Below the pieces are notes generated by a model that had not been told where the DNA came from, did no database searches, and worked only from the letters and a program-made list of their open reading frames with translations. Shown piece after piece: positions 14,092 through 26,246 of a stretch of DNA of 64,000 nt. The stretch's first letter is position 1; each line of letters opens with the position of its first letter. Both the position numbers and the translations under genes were made by a program. The stretch is from Cherax quadricarinatus. Taxonomy: Eukaryota > Arthropoda > Malacostraca > Decapoda > Parastacidae. The stretch lies in the NCBI RefSeq assembly GCF_038502225.1, contig NC_091374.1, positions 6,827,538-6,891,537 of the forward strand, in the 5' to 3' direction.

Positions 14092-14554
14092 CCTAGGTAG
14101 TAGGTTGGTAGACAGCAACCACCCAGGGAGGTACTACCGTCCTGCCAAGTGAGTGTAAAACGAAACCCTGTAATTGTTTTATATGATGGTAGGATTGCTG
14201 GTGTCTTTCGTTTGTCTCATAAACATGCAATATTTCAGGTATGTCTTGCTACTTCTACTTACACTTAGGTCACACTACACATACATATACAAGCATATAT
14301 ATACACACCCCTCTGGGTTTTCTTCTGTTTTCTTTCTAGTTCTTGTTTATTTCCTCTTATCTCCATGGGGAAGTGGAACAGAATTCTTCCTCCGTAAGCA
14401 TGCGTGTTGTAAGAGGCGACTAAAATGCCGGGAGCAAGGGGCTAGTAACCCCTTCTCCCGTATAAATTACTAAATTTAAAAAGTGAAACTTGTTTTTCTT
14501 TTTGGGCCACCCTGCCTCAGTGGGATACGGCCGGTGTGTTGAAGGAAAAGAAAG
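14092..14554 (+). mobile_element. SINE-like family A, longest copy, perfect 12-bp TSD
   Basis: AACTAAAAAATT occurs at 14080-14091 and 14555-14566. Between them lies the 463-bp element. The 5' part has 'AGGTAGTAGGTTGGTAGACA' and 'GAGGTACTACCGTCCTGCCA'. A middle pyrimidine-rich region leads to 'CATGGGGAAGTGGAACAGAA' and 'CTAAAATGCCGGGAGCAAGG'. The 3' hairpin block CCACCCTGCCTCAGTGGG closes it. No protein is encoded. The TSD shows retrotransposition by target-primed reverse transcription in trans, probably using the LINE whose 3' end it shares. Confidence 0.85.
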
Positions 14555-14634
14555 AACTAAAAAATTGTTGTATTATTTGGTATATCAAGTAGGTTTTATC
14601 TGGAAGATTAGTATTAAGTTGCCGAATCCTTAAT

Positions 14635-14800
14635 TATTATTATTATATTTAAGGGAAGTGCTAAACCTTTAGGGATCATAGAATAGGAGGCAGTCAGGTT
14701 CAGATCCAAGGTAGGAGAGGACAAATCCAATTCTTTGAATTATGAACCCCCTCACCAGCACCAAGAAACTCTCCCTTATGGGGGTCAATTTTTTTTTTTT
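14635..14800 (-). mobile_element. SINE-like family B (LINE-ended mini-element)
   Basis: It has the family B layout on the plus strand. An ATT-repeat tail comes first, then 'GGGAAGTGCTAAACCTTTAG', a variable middle with 'GAGGCAGTCAGGTTCAGATC', and 'CCTCACCAGCACCAAGAAAC' to a GGGGG end. Both ends resemble those of the LINE at 26735-33272. Confidence 0.65.
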
Positions 14801-16540
14801 TTTTTTTTTTTTTTACTAGTTGAAATTTTCATAATTACTACAGTACTCTGTAATGATAAGCAAGTTTGTACAGTATTATGTGAATGCAGTAAGTACTGGA
14901 GTTATATTTTTTACCAAAGATGTTAAACTTCTTGTGACCTGTGTACTTACACAATTATTACATTTTCAAACTACAATAATATATCTTGTAATTATTTCTA
15001 TACTTATAACTAATAATTGTTGTAATATTGTTACTCTACTGGCTAATATGTAACATTTCTATAAATACTTGAGAGTACAGTACTACAGTATTGTGCTTAT
15101 CCACTCATAATATTTCTTGCTTGCATTAAGCACTGCAAAGTCTTGTACAGTGTTTTCCTTTACTGGATGTTTTTGAATAGATACATTTTATACTTTAAAT
15201 CTTTATAATTTTATATGGTAGTTTCTTAAGGTTAAGCCCAGATGAAGATACAAGCAGTTTTAAATTTAAGTGGCATTGTGTTGTGATGTTTAGCAGAAAC
15301 AGTACCCACACATTAATCAGCAGCCCCCTTTCTGATCTGAAACCTATTATCTATCCTCATCTTTGGCCATGAGCCATGGCATGCAAAAGGATTTGCAAGT
15401 AATACTTGAAGTCAGAAAATAAAGCAAGAATTCATGATACTCAAGAAAATATTGAAGCAAGACCAGCTGAGATTGGACATGAGAAAATGATGGAAGAATG
15501 ATGTCAACATTCTTACACTTAGAATTTTTAATGAAGCAACATGAACCTATGTGTTTCCTTGTGATGACAGTGGATTTAAAAAAAGAATGAATATGATGCC
15601 ATTGCACTTCTATAAGACAAGTTATGAACACCTGAACTAAAAGGAAGCTGCACTTAGATGGTTCAAAATATATTGCAAGGTTTTGTGAGAAAGATGGTAC
15701 TGTATGCCTTGAATGGAATGCTATTATGTTTTGGGTGGCTAAATGATGTAACTTCACTGAGAAAAGTTGTACAGTATAGCAAGATCACTCAAATGAAACC
15801 CAGTTAAACATGTGGCAAGTTATTCATAACCTTCTTAAATGAGCTCAGTCATCTTTGAAAGAGGTCCTTACATCTCATTTCCATTAATCAAGGTGTTTTA
15901 ATGGTGCATGGCACATGTCAGCTGGATATTGAAGTCATGCACACACACACACACACATGGCCATGTTACAGCAACCCTGCAAATCTTGATTGTTTTATAT
16001 AGTGTTATGACCAGCAATACAAACAACAGTTGGGGTTTCTTGTGCTTAACATTTAATGATCAAGGAACCATGTCCAGTATTGTATTGTACTGCAAATAGA
16101 CTTTCTACATAATGGAAATTTTAAATTTAGGAGACACTGAATTTTCTTTGGCATTTCATGCACAAAAAATTTATAAACTGACCCCAGAAAGCCTTGATAT
16201 GCATCATTCTGACCTGCATAAAACGAGTATTCCATGCATTACATTACGTATTTGAAAACAAGCACCAGACCCACTTGGCTCATACAGATTGTGTGTAGTT
16301 ATGAAACTGGTTTGTTTTTCTTGGTTTTGTAAAAAATACATGGTATGTGTGCATGGATGGCTGGTGTAAAGTGTACTCATTTTGTTATTAAGTTTCATAT
16401 ATGTCTATATATGAAACTTTGAAGCATGCAACTTTATATTTTGCCAATAATAACAGGAGGTTGTGCCTACATACTACAGGCATTCATTATGAAATTCTGC
16501 TCAGTATGTTTTTGAGCCATATTACCATTTTGAAGGAGGG
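14801..16540. other. Non-coding stretch with a poly-T tract
   Basis: A T-run lies at about 14790-14813 and a short CA run near 15939-15956. A 136-residue open frame on the minus strand (15347-15757) has no recognisable motif or splice context, and I do not call it. Confidence 0.4.
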
Positions 16541-16690
16541 GTGTTAATGTTGCAGTTTAAAAACTGTAGTGTAAAGCACCCTTCTGGAAAGACAGTGATG
16601 GAGTGAATGATGGTGAAAGTTTTTCTTTTTCGGGCCACCCTGCCTTGGTGGGAATCGGCCAGTGTGATGATAAAAAAAAAAAAAAATTAC
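16541..16690 (+). mobile_element. LINE 3'-end fragment with poly-A tail
   Basis: This is the 3' UTR of the LINE represented at 44584-45240: 'GGTGAAAGTTTTTCTTTTTC' followed by the hairpin block GGGCCACCCTGCCTTGGTGGG, a GATAA-type junction and an A-run. It is severely 5'-truncated. Confidence 0.65.
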
Positions 16691-17668
16691 CATTTTGGGC
16701 AAAAAATTAACTGTCTGAAACTATGGACTTCATAAACCAGCATCCCTTTGAAACAAGAGCCATTAAGTTCAACTAGGCTTACCTGTGTTCCACTATCAGA
16801 ATTTTTGGAAGTTATTTTCTAGATTTTCTTTTCCCTGTACATGTATATTTTAAAGCTTTTATAATATTAATAGAACACAGTGGTTTAGAGCGATATAACT
16901 ATCTTTCTGTACAAGATTTTGCTGTATTAAAGATAATTGGATTCAGTAATGGCAGAAAAGTAGATAATGATCATAAAATATATATACTACTGTACTCAAA
17001 TCAAGAAAGATTACTAAAGCATTATTTTTCTTAGTTTATTCATACTCGTTTTCTTAAATTAGCTTTGCAGGAATTATTTCAACTTAGTTATCAGTTTCTG
17101 AAAGTTATATCAGTCAGTAGTGAATATCAGTCACACATTTTAGTACAATCTTTATAAATGTAATATTGACAGAGCAGTACATTTCTTTAGTTAATGTTTC
17201 AACAAAATGAACGTTGTATATTATTGGATATGTATTTTGTTTGACACTCTACCTTGTCAGTATTACATGTTGTTTGCTGTTGTAATATGTGACTTTAGTG
17301 TAGGAAATATATAATGTACTATACTGAAAATTTCAGCTAAGAAAGTCATAATTTTTACATTTCATGACATTTTATTAACTCTTTTTTGATAAATTGCCCA
17401 TCAGTGTCAATTTTTTTTTTCTTAATTTGTTGTACGTATTAGCAAATATAGTTGCTTATGTAAAACGGAAATGTAATTGTCTTCTTGTTGATGTTTCATG
17501 TTAGGATTTTGTTGCTAACATAATATGGTATCACCATATCAATGAAAAATAGCTAAATTATATTACTTCATGGTGGAGCACTGAATCTGTAGGGAGGTCA
17601 CTTTGCACCTTGGAGAATTAGAAATGGTAAGATTCAATCCAAGAAAAGTGAAGGTAGGTTTAATTCTT
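16691..17668. other. AT-rich stretch without recognised features
   Basis: I find no supportable gene or repeat boundary. Confidence 0.4.
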
Positions 17669-17880
17669 TAGATTAATATTTTTATTATATTTAGGGTGAA
17701 AGTGCCAAACTCTAGGGGGTCATACATCACCTGGGAAATGGGAGGCAATCAGGCTTGATCTAAGAGGACAATTCCAATTCCTTGGATCAAGAGCCCCTCA
17801 CCAGCATTAAGGAACCTCCCTTGTGAGGGTTTAGATCAGTCACCCTTTACTGGCATCAAGGCACTTGCCTTTAAGGGAAA
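17669..17880 (-). mobile_element. SINE-like family B copy
   Basis: The plus strand shows 'TTATTATATTTAGGGTGAAAG', 'TGCCAAACTCTAGGGGGTCA', 'GGGAGGCAATCAGGCTTGAT' and 'GAGCCCCTCACCAGCATTAA', ending near CCTCCCTTGTGAGGG. It matches the family B copy at 52892-53064. A second partial unit appears to follow up to about 17880. Confidence 0.65.
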
Positions 17881-18718
17881 GGAGGGGAAATAACTAAACT
17901 TCAGGTTATAAAGATATTCTTTACCTAATTTGGGGTATTATACCTTTTGTGACATCTGAAAACCAAATATTGTACTGTGCAAGCTTATTTTAATGTCTAG
18001 TCTAACTCATTTTTTGTGCATTGTAATATTTATACAAAAATATAAAAATGCAGTACTTTTTTTAATGTATGCAAAGTAATCTATACTACGGATTTAACAG
18101 GATCTCATTGGCTATTCATAGTGTGATGTAAAAATTGTACCTTCAGTGTTTGTCTTGTGCATTGACCAACACTCTAAACACTATACGCTTGCCTACTCTT
18201 GCTTGAGAGAGTGCCTTCCTCTTGCACAAGTCATTCCCTTACAATGCCATTGATTCTTATAGATTTTTGCTATTTACTGATGTAATTCTGAATATTTTCA
18301 TGAATATTTCTCATATATTTCACTTCCTTAGCAGGGTGTATAATATTTTTTAAGTACTGTAATCTGTTATCACCTTTTTGGATACTTGTGTATATTTCAA
18401 TCAATAAATGTTTTATTCTATATTTGGTGAATTTTTTCCTTAACTATCTCCTACATTGTTGAGTTTCTGTGAAGACAACTGTTTGTGGGTGGTAGGTGAA
18501 GGTTATATGAGAATGCATTAGGTGTAGGTGATGCTCGAGTTGACGTCAATGATGGGTTTTCTTTGTTCTGTTTGAAGGCATGTGTGTTTCAAGTCTGTTT
18601 ATTTGACTGATCTTGGATGGAAATCTGTGCCAAGTACGTCAGGCAGGATTCATCATTTGCCTCATGCTCAGTGTGGGTACTTAAGAGTGGTTTCTGTAGT
18701 CCCATAATTTCCCCAAAC
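17881..18718. other. Non-coding stretch
   Basis: I see no gene. An AATAAA at about 18404 in a T-rich setting could be a plus-strand polyadenylation signal of an upstream transcript, but no exon supports that. Confidence 0.35.
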
Positions 18719-18732
18719 TTTTCCCACACCTG

Positions 18733-18782
18733 CTGTATAGTCCTTGTGGCTTAGCGCTTCTTTTTGATTATAATAATAATAA
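18733..18782 (+). mobile_element. Minimal LINE 3'-end insertion, about 50 bp, with TSD
   Basis: TTTTCCCACACCTG occurs at 18719-18732 and again at 18783-18796. Between them is only the last ~50 bp of the LINE at 26735-33272 ('CCTTGTGGCTTAGCGCTTCT' then TTTTTGATTATAATAATAAT). This is an extremely 5'-truncated copy. Confidence 0.85.
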
Positions 18783-19028
18783 TTTTCCCACACCTGGCTG
18801 CCTTCATACTGTTTGATTTGATACAAACATTTTACAATTTGTACACTTGAAATGATCATAGGAAATATGGTTCTACACTGCAGCCAAAGCTCTGAATATA
18901 TACTTTGTGTTGGAGTGTTTTTGTTCCTGTATCAAGCAGCTCTTCATTATAAATTTTGTCACCCTGTATAAGACAGAATGACGTAATCCTTGCTTTACTC
19001 TGGTTAATTAATGTCATCAGTCAGGCTG

Positions 19029-19078
19029 ACTGTATAGTCCTTGTGGCTTAGCGCTTCTTTTTGATTATAATAATAATA
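19029..19078 (+). mobile_element. Second minimal LINE 3'-end insertion with TSD
   Basis: ATCAGTCAGGCTG occurs at 19016-19028 and 19079-19091. The insert is essentially identical to the one at 18733-18782, about 300 bp away, and ends in the same TTTTTGATTATAATAATAAT tail. Confidence 0.85.
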
Positions 19079-19091
19079 ATCAGTCAGGCTG

Positions 19092-20320
19092 TGAATTTTT
19101 TTTTCATTATTTCGTGTTTAATCAGTCAGTTGTTTAGTGGATAGTGCCCAAATCTGGATGGGAATGAGATAGAAAAGGTTCCTCTGGAAAGAAAAATGGA
19201 AACATTAAATTCCCAACATAGATTAGGTGGACCCCAGGCCTAAACAACAGAGTCAATTCCAGAGCAAATATGTCTGCACTCCACTAACTCCAGCATTGAA
19301 GTCGCATCACTTTATAACTTCAGTGAAATATCTGGGAATTTCATTTGATCCAAGCATGCCAGGAGAATTGATGGTGAACAATGTAGTAAAAAAAAAATGC
19401 CTGGCTAAAGTTCTTCTATAGACAGGCAGTGTCTATATATTGAGGTTCACAGGACCCATGTCTAACTTTTACACAATGTAATGTACAACAGATTATTCTT
19501 GTTCTACATGGTATCCATGTCTAACCAAAAAAAATGAAAGCCTACAAATCTCCAAGAAAAAATAAATGATAACTTTTCCACATTAAAACACTATATATTG
19601 CAGCAAAATAAACAAGCCAGCATCAGTCATGTTGCATTTGTGAACAGTGAATTAAGGACACTTAAATGTGGTCTGATGAAATAAAATTGAAGTTAAAACT
19701 ATAATTATTTATTTTCTAAATTTTCAATATATGATAGTATTATTACATTTTACATTAATTAGATTACTTCTAATATTTGTTATTTTACATTTTCATCGTG
19801 ATATCACTGACAAGTTTGTAATGTTCAGGTTCTTGAGCAGCTGGCTGAATTTTAATTAATCTCATTTTGTTTTTGCATATAAATTCTTCATAACATTAAA
19901 CTTGGGCTTGTAAACTATATATTTTTTAACAGATTTACTGTATATCAGTACCACTTATGATGAAAAGGTCATGGTGTCAAATTCCCAAACACTGTAGTGT
20001 TAACATTAATAAAAGGCACTCATTATCTTTATTAGCAGGGAAAGCAATAAACACATAATTGTTGATAGGCATTGTATTACAAAAATAAAACAAAATTCAG
20101 CACCTATTATATAACAAGAGAGCATATAATACAATGTACTGTGTTTTATAAAATATACCGTAATGGTAAATCATACTTCATTTAATATATGTAAAATTAT
20201 AATTTTAACATGAATATACTGAAGTACAGTATGTACATGCAAGGTTAAAATAACACTTGGTAGTTAGTTGCTAGACAGATCATATTCAAATATAAATCAG
20301 TTAAACAGCTCTGGTCAACA
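19092..20320. other. AT-rich stretch without recognised features
   Basis: No gene or repeat boundary is supported. The open frame at 19227-19421 has no recognisable motif. Confidence 0.35.
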
Positions 20321-20905
20321 TTTCTTTTAACACTCTGGCCTGGGAGATGGCCAGCGCTTTAAAACACTTTCACTGTCACTCATTCACTGTCTTGCCAGAA
20401 GGATGCCAACATGATAGTTTAGATTACCCTCCAAACTGCAACATCCCCACACCTTTCAGAGTGCAGACACTACTCTGAAGGATTCAAATCCGGTTAACTG
20501 GTTTCCTCGAGTCCCTTCATAAACTTTACCTTGTTTACACTCCAACAGCACTTCACATTATAAAAAAAAAAATTGACTCCGCTCACACAAGTCTCTTAGA
20601 TGTCCAAGCCCCTAGCACTCGACCTCCTTTGCCCCTTCCCTCCAACCTTTCCTATGATGACTCCTACACCTCCATCCCTCCACGTTATATTTATATGCCC
20701 TCCTAGTCATACTCTTTCCACATCCTTTCTAAATATCCAGACCACCTCAACAACCCCTCCTCAGTTCTCTGAATAATACTTCAAGTAACTCCATACTTCC
20801 TAATCTTCAAATTCCAAGTTCTCTGCATAATATTCACACCACACATTGCCCTGAAACACACCTCTATTACCTCCAATTTCCTCCTCACTGCAACTTAAAA
20901 GAGCT
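20321..20905 (-). pseudogene. Decayed LINE 3' remnant (same family as 44584-45240)
   Basis: The plus strand carries, in the same order as 44584-45240, 'CACTCTGGCCTGGGAGATGG', 'CTTTCACTGTCACTCATTCA', 'GTTAACTGGTTTCCTCGAGT', 'CCAGACCACCTCAACAACCC' and 'CACACATTGCCCTGAAACAC'. Read on the minus strand this is the end of a reverse-transcriptase ORF plus its 3' UTR, too decayed to stay open. Confidence 0.65.
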
Positions 20906-21251
20906 TGTGAACTTTCCTTATGTAAGCATAATCATTTTGTCAGACCACCAGCTTTTATTTATGTTCTTATTTTCTGAAAATTAACCTGAACTTTATGAAA
21001 TTAACTTAGACATTTACTGATGTTAGAAAACACCATACATTCTAACTAAAGTTAGGCTAATCTAAAAAAAATTAGGTAGGATTAAGCTGTATTATATAAA
21101 TTTTAGCAGAGTTAGCTTGTCAAGTTAGCAATGGTGAAAAATGCAATTCCATATCATTAAATTCATGTAAATACACTGTATCATCAATCCACAAGATGAA
21201 AGTTATAAAAAAACTGATTAAGAAATTTGGCTTGCTTGACTGCTCTAGCTA

Positions 21252-22160
<909 letters not shown>

Positions 22161-22165
22161 GAGTA

Positions 22166-22367
22166 CAGTGGACCCCCGGATAACGATCAGCTCCCAACTT
22201 GACCAATTATGTAAGTTTATTTTTGTAAGTGCTTTTGTAGGTGTATTTTTAGGGGTCTGAAATGGACTAATCTAATTCACAATATTTCTTATGGGAACAA
22301 ATTCGGTCTATAACGGCACCCAAACAGACTTCTGGATTGAAATAATATCGTTATGCGGGGGTCCACT
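22166..22367. mobile_element. Tigger/pogo-like MITE, about 200 bp
   Basis: The left end CAGTGGACCCCCGGATAACG is preceded by TA (22164-22165). The right end carries GTTATGCGGGGGTCCACTC, with the last bases mutated from CTG-TA. It contains 'CACAATATTTCTTATGGGAA', shared with 9286-9488. Confidence 0.8.
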
Positions 22368-23864
22368 CACTCACTGCTTGTACTGATTATCACCATGATA
22401 AGCGATTATACTTTTGATGTGAACAGAGATCACAACTCTGACCCAGATCAGTCTCACTACAGGTTTTATGATGAATATACCTAAGGTACTGTACTGCCCA
22501 AGATATTGTTCATAAGTCTGCACTTCCCCATATATAGATAAGAATATTATCAGTGTATACCAACTTATTTCTTACTATTTAAGCCTGGCTGAAAAGAAGG
22601 GATTAAGCAAATTATGAGTAAGATAAACTTTATGCAAGATTCAAAAAGTAAAACTTCATTAAATCTAGTATCTCAAGGTATAAATAAACATTATACTCGC
22701 ATTAACAAAGTGATGGTTATATTATTTACATACATTTGTACAGTATTTGCAAGGAAATGGGTGTAAACTGAGCAGTGTTATTAAATTATGTACAGTTGTG
22801 TTAAGCTTACTATCTTGTATTTTTTATATATGTAATTAAGCACTGAAATGAGATCTAGAATTTGCTGAAGTTAATCATGCACAATTCTTAAGCAATTCTC
22901 TGCTAACATATTTTCAACATTCTCAATTTTACTAAAACTCATGCTTGATTTACTTCTGCATAGATTGCCAGTTTTTGCCAATTACTGGAGTTACAGAATC
23001 TCCTACATTGTGCCCATGTTTGTGTTGCCAAATCTCCCCCCCCCCCCTACAAAAAAAATGCACTTGATAAAAAGTATCTAATAGAGGCTGATAATCACTT
23101 TTATGATTAAATGTAGATACAGTGTAGTGATTCTAACTTATACTACCCTGAGATTTCTGTAGATGATTTCATGGTTATTCATTTTGCAGTAATCATGACT
23201 TATTGAAGTACTTAATTACTGCTCATCAGATTACCTCCATGGTATTTCTGAAGTTATCTCCTTAAAGGACATTTTGATTTTCAAGTGGATGAGCAAATGA
23301 GAAAAATGTCATCTCAACACAACATTGTATCTGCAGAAGACTTCCAGTATGAAGACACCAGACATGAATCTTAACATTTTTTTTCAATAGACAGAGCATT
23401 AGCTATGAAAATGAGCAAACATGATAAATTTCATGAAATTATCTTTAGTTTCCATTCAGGAAATTAATTCTAGCACTGCAGACAAATTAAATACTGTATA
23501 TCAATAACTCAATCTCTTTATGGTGGAACATGTCTTGATGCTAAAAGTATCTTGACCTAAGGAATTGGAGCTCTCCTTCCTTGAGTCATGATTTACATAC
23601 AAGGGTCTTACAACATCCCATTTCCTGGATGCTGTAAGAACCTTATAAGCTTAGCACTTCCCAGCATATACACATTTAGTTTGGCATCATAATCAGAACA
23701 TTTGGCCAATAAAACTTTTATCATCAAGTTAAACCAACTTGCAAAAGTTAGTCATTTCAAAGCTAATATCTTTGAAATCCATCAGATGAGGTCCTGCCAG
23801 AGAAGCAATATATTTGTTGTATTCTGTGGTAGAACTAGACTGTGCTGAACAAAATAAAACTAAG
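22368..23864. other. AT-rich stretch without recognised features
   Basis: No gene is supported. There is a C-run at 23038-23047. Confidence 0.4.
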
Positions 23865-24145
23865 CTTTATTGATTGGCCCCCCTTGAAGGCCAAATGCTG
23901 GTGAGGGTCTCTTAAGCCAAAAAAGTGAGACTATCTTCCCTCTTACCTTTTCTTCCTCTCAAGGGAGGTTCCTTGAATTAAGCCTGAATACCTTCCATCC
24001 CCCCCCCCATGTGCTGTATAATCCTATGGGTTTAGCATTCTCCCATGATTATAATAATAATAATAATTACCTTTTCTTGGATCAAACCAGATAACCTCCC
24101 AATCCTCAGGTGCTGTATGATCCCACAGATTTAGTGCTTCCCCAT
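23865..24145 (+). mobile_element. SINE-like family B: older copy with a nested younger copy
   Basis: Two family B ends occur in direct order. The inner copy (23955-24066) is flanked by TTACCTTTTCTT at 23943-23954 and 24067-24078. It ends in GATTATAATAATAATAATAA. The outer copy continues to about 24145 ('GTGCTGTATGATCCCACAGA'). The inner one is therefore a later insertion into the outer one. Confidence 0.75.
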
Positions 24146-24224
24146 GAATGTAACTTAACACAATAAGGACATGCTATGTCAACCTTACTAACAATCGACC
24201 TTTCTTAATAAACTTAAGAGTTTT

Positions 24225-24590
24225 TTTTAACACACTGGCCATCTCCCACTGAGGCAGGGTGACCCAAAAAAGAAACTTTCACCATCATTCACACATATTC
24301 ACTGTCTTTTCAGATGTGCCCAGATGACAGTTTAGATGTCACTCCAAACAGTCAATATCTCAAACCCCTCCTTTAAAGTGCAGGCATTGTACTTCCCACC
24401 TCCAGGGTGGGAAGGGGATAGCAGGACTCGAGTCCGGCTAACCGGTTTCCCTGAATTCCTTCACAAAATATTACACTGCTCACACTCCAACAGTTCGTCA
24501 GGTCCCAAAAATCATTCGTCTCCATTTACTCCTAACATGCTCACACATGCCTGCTGCATGTCCAGGCCCCTTGTACACAAAACTGCTTTT
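24225..24590 (-). pseudogene. Decayed LINE 3' remnant
   Basis: It has the same landmarks as 44584-45240: 'CACACTGGCCATCTCCCACT', 'GAGGCAGGGTGACCC', 'GGCTAACCGGTTTCCCTGAA' and 'TCCATTTACTCCTAACATGC'. Only the 3' portion remains, and no frame is open. It ends just before the Tigger-like element. Confidence 0.65.
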
Positions 24591-24774
24591 ACATATACAG
24601 TGGTCCCTCGTTTATCGTCGTTAATCTGTTCCTGGAAGTGTGACGATTATCAAAATAGACAATTTTCGAATCAATTTTCCCCATAAGAGGGACTGACCAC
24701 CTCAAAACTTTAAGGGTGATGGACTGATTACATCGTCTTCAAGTATCTTCTGCTTCTATCAACTTTTCTGTACT

Positions 24775-24811
24775 TGACTGAAGAAGCCTACTGTGTAGGC
24801 GAAACGTTTCA
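24775..24811 (+). ncRNA. Minimal hammerhead-ribozyme-like motif, copy 1
   Basis: The order of elements is CTGAAGA (24778-24784), stem GCCTAC/GTAGGC with loop TGT (24786-24800), then GAA followed by ACGTT. A short helix I can form between TGA (24775-24777) and TCA (24809-24811). Helix III would be only two pairs with no loop (palindrome AAACGTTT), the form expected of Penelope-type hammerheads that act as dimers. One extra A (24785) sits between the core and stem II. Activity is unproven. Confidence 0.6.
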
Positions 24812-25043
24812 TAATAAAGATACCTAACTGTTGCATATGTGTCTTACCTAACAACCTGTCGGTATTTTATACCATTTTAATGTTCAATCTGTCAGACACT
24901 GCAACACAAGGGTATCTTGGTACAGACCTGCAATCAACTTCGACAACTTCCACTAGTAAGAGCGGCTGGATTTGAGAGGGACCTGACCTCTCAGCATCTG
25001 AGTTCTTACCTCTCCTAGTGGCCTACGTCTCACCTCTTGGCGC

Positions 25044-25050
25044 TATAAAA
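25044..25050 (+). promoter_or_regulatory. TATA box in Penelope-like pLTR
   Basis: TATAAAA lies in GGCGCTATAAAAAGCTCC, about 160 bp before the second hammerhead-like motif. It fits the promoter role of Penelope pLTRs. This is sequence match only. Confidence 0.4.
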
Positions 25051-25203
25051 AGCTCCATCCTGTCACTTCATCTCCATATTGTTTCACACTATGAAACAAT
25101 GCTCTTCTCCAGACTGAGGGACTGACCACCTCAAAACTTTAAGGGTGATGGACTGATTACATCGTCTTCAAGTCTCTTCTGCTTCTATCAACTTTTCTGT
25201 ACT

Positions 25204-25240
25204 TGACTGAAGAAGCCTACTGTGTAGACGAAACGTTTCA
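25204..25240 (+). ncRNA. Hammerhead-like motif, copy 2 (stem II mismatch)
   Basis: The layout is the same as copy 1: CTGAAGA at 25207-25213, then GCCTAC and GTAGAC around loop TGT, and GAAACGTTTC. One G-to-A change in the second strand breaks a stem II pair, so this copy is probably weaker. Confidence 0.55.
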
Positions 25241-25562
25241 TAATAAAGATACCTAACTGTTGCATATGTGTCTTACCTAACAAGAAATAATGTAAATACA
25301 ATTAATCCGTTCCTGACACCCAGAAGTATTAAAACAAATGTAGTACATAAACAGATGTAGTACATAAACACTACAATGGGACATGATGAATGAAACATTA
25401 ACAGCATAACACTTACCTTTATTGGCGATTCTTCTTAGTGTATGGAAGACTGGAGGAGGAGAGAGATTGAATTACTGTTTGGAAGGTGAATCCCCTTCCA
25501 TCAACACCTTAGGTACCAAGTACTTTTCTGGGGTTACTTCTCTTCTCTCTTTCTTAATGCCA

Positions 25563-26246
25563 CTAGGACCAGCTTGAGTCACTGGAATCCTGTCTCGCAA
25601 AAAAAGTGTCCAGAGAGCTCTGTTTCTGGCGTCTCTTTAAAACTTCCCTAAAATGGGCCAAGACACTGTCACTGTACAAGTTGCCGATATGGCTTGCAAC
25701 ATCCTTCTCAGGGTGATGTTTCTCCATAAATCTTTCCATCCTACCCCACATTTCAAAAATCTCCTTAATTTCTGAAGAAGGCACCTTCTTTCATCTCTCT
25801 TCCTCCTCCTGTGCAGCAAGATTCTGAGCTGCGATCTGCTGCTGTTCCTGCTGAAGCTCTTGCAGCTCCTCAGTGGTTAGCTCTTCGTTGTGGTCCTCCA
25901 CCAACTCTTCCACATACTCCAAACTTACATCCAACCCCATGGAACTCCCCAATGCCACAACAGATTTCACAACTGACATAGGCTCATCAGGGTCAGCCAC
26001 AAACCCTTCAAAATCCCTCTTGTGGACACAATCTGGCCACAATTTTCTCCAAGCAACAACAACTTCCTTGATTTCCTTTTTCTTTGCCACGATGGAAGAT
26101 ATGGTTGCATGGGGTTTGTTATACATCCTGGCCAGTTCGGCCACACATACGCCACTTTCATACTGTTCAATGTTTTTCTTAAAATCAATTGTATTTCTCA
26201 CCTTCTTTACCAAAGGCTTGGCACTAGGAGCTTTCTTTGGAGCCAT
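25563..26246 (-). pseudogene. Tigger/pogo-like transposase remnant lacking DDE domain
   Basis: The frame starts at ATG 26246 (MAPKKAPSAKPLVKK) and shows an N-terminal pogo/CENP-B-type helix-turn-helix (ELARMYNKPHATISSI, residues about 38-53). It then passes directly into a C-terminal region (AWRKLWPDCVHKR..., EELTTEELQELQQEQQQ). The CENP-B second half and the whole DDE nuclease core expected of Tigger transposases (about 450-500 residues) are missing, without loss of frame. One in-frame TGA (25791-25793) splits off the last ~75 residues, which end in a serine-rich tail (QDSSDSSWS). It is probably a decayed non-autonomous copy. A DNA-binding repressor is conceivable only if the stop is read through or absent elsewhere. 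Confidence 0.8.

Larger units (their letters stand above)
24687..25283 (+). mobile_element. Penelope-like element pLTR tandem (one and a part units)
   Basis: A 168-bp sequence at 24687-24854 is repeated at 25116-25283, a period of 429 bp. It is an insertion in the Tigger-like element, because the host's CCCATAAG...AAATAATG resumes on either side. Each copy carries a hammerhead-like motif. A TATAAAA box lies at 25044-25050 in the unit. Penelope-like elements are known to carry tandem pseudo-LTRs with minimal hammerhead ribozymes. No reverse-transcriptase frame remains, so the assignment rests on structure. Confidence 0.65.

Noticed and set aside
15347..15757. 136-residue minus-strand frame
   Set aside because: It has no recognisable motif, no splice sites fitting a gene model and AT-driven composition.
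24336..24686. 116-residue plus-strand frame
   Set aside because: It spans the end of a decayed minus-strand LINE and the start of the Tigger-like element; it is chimeric noise.
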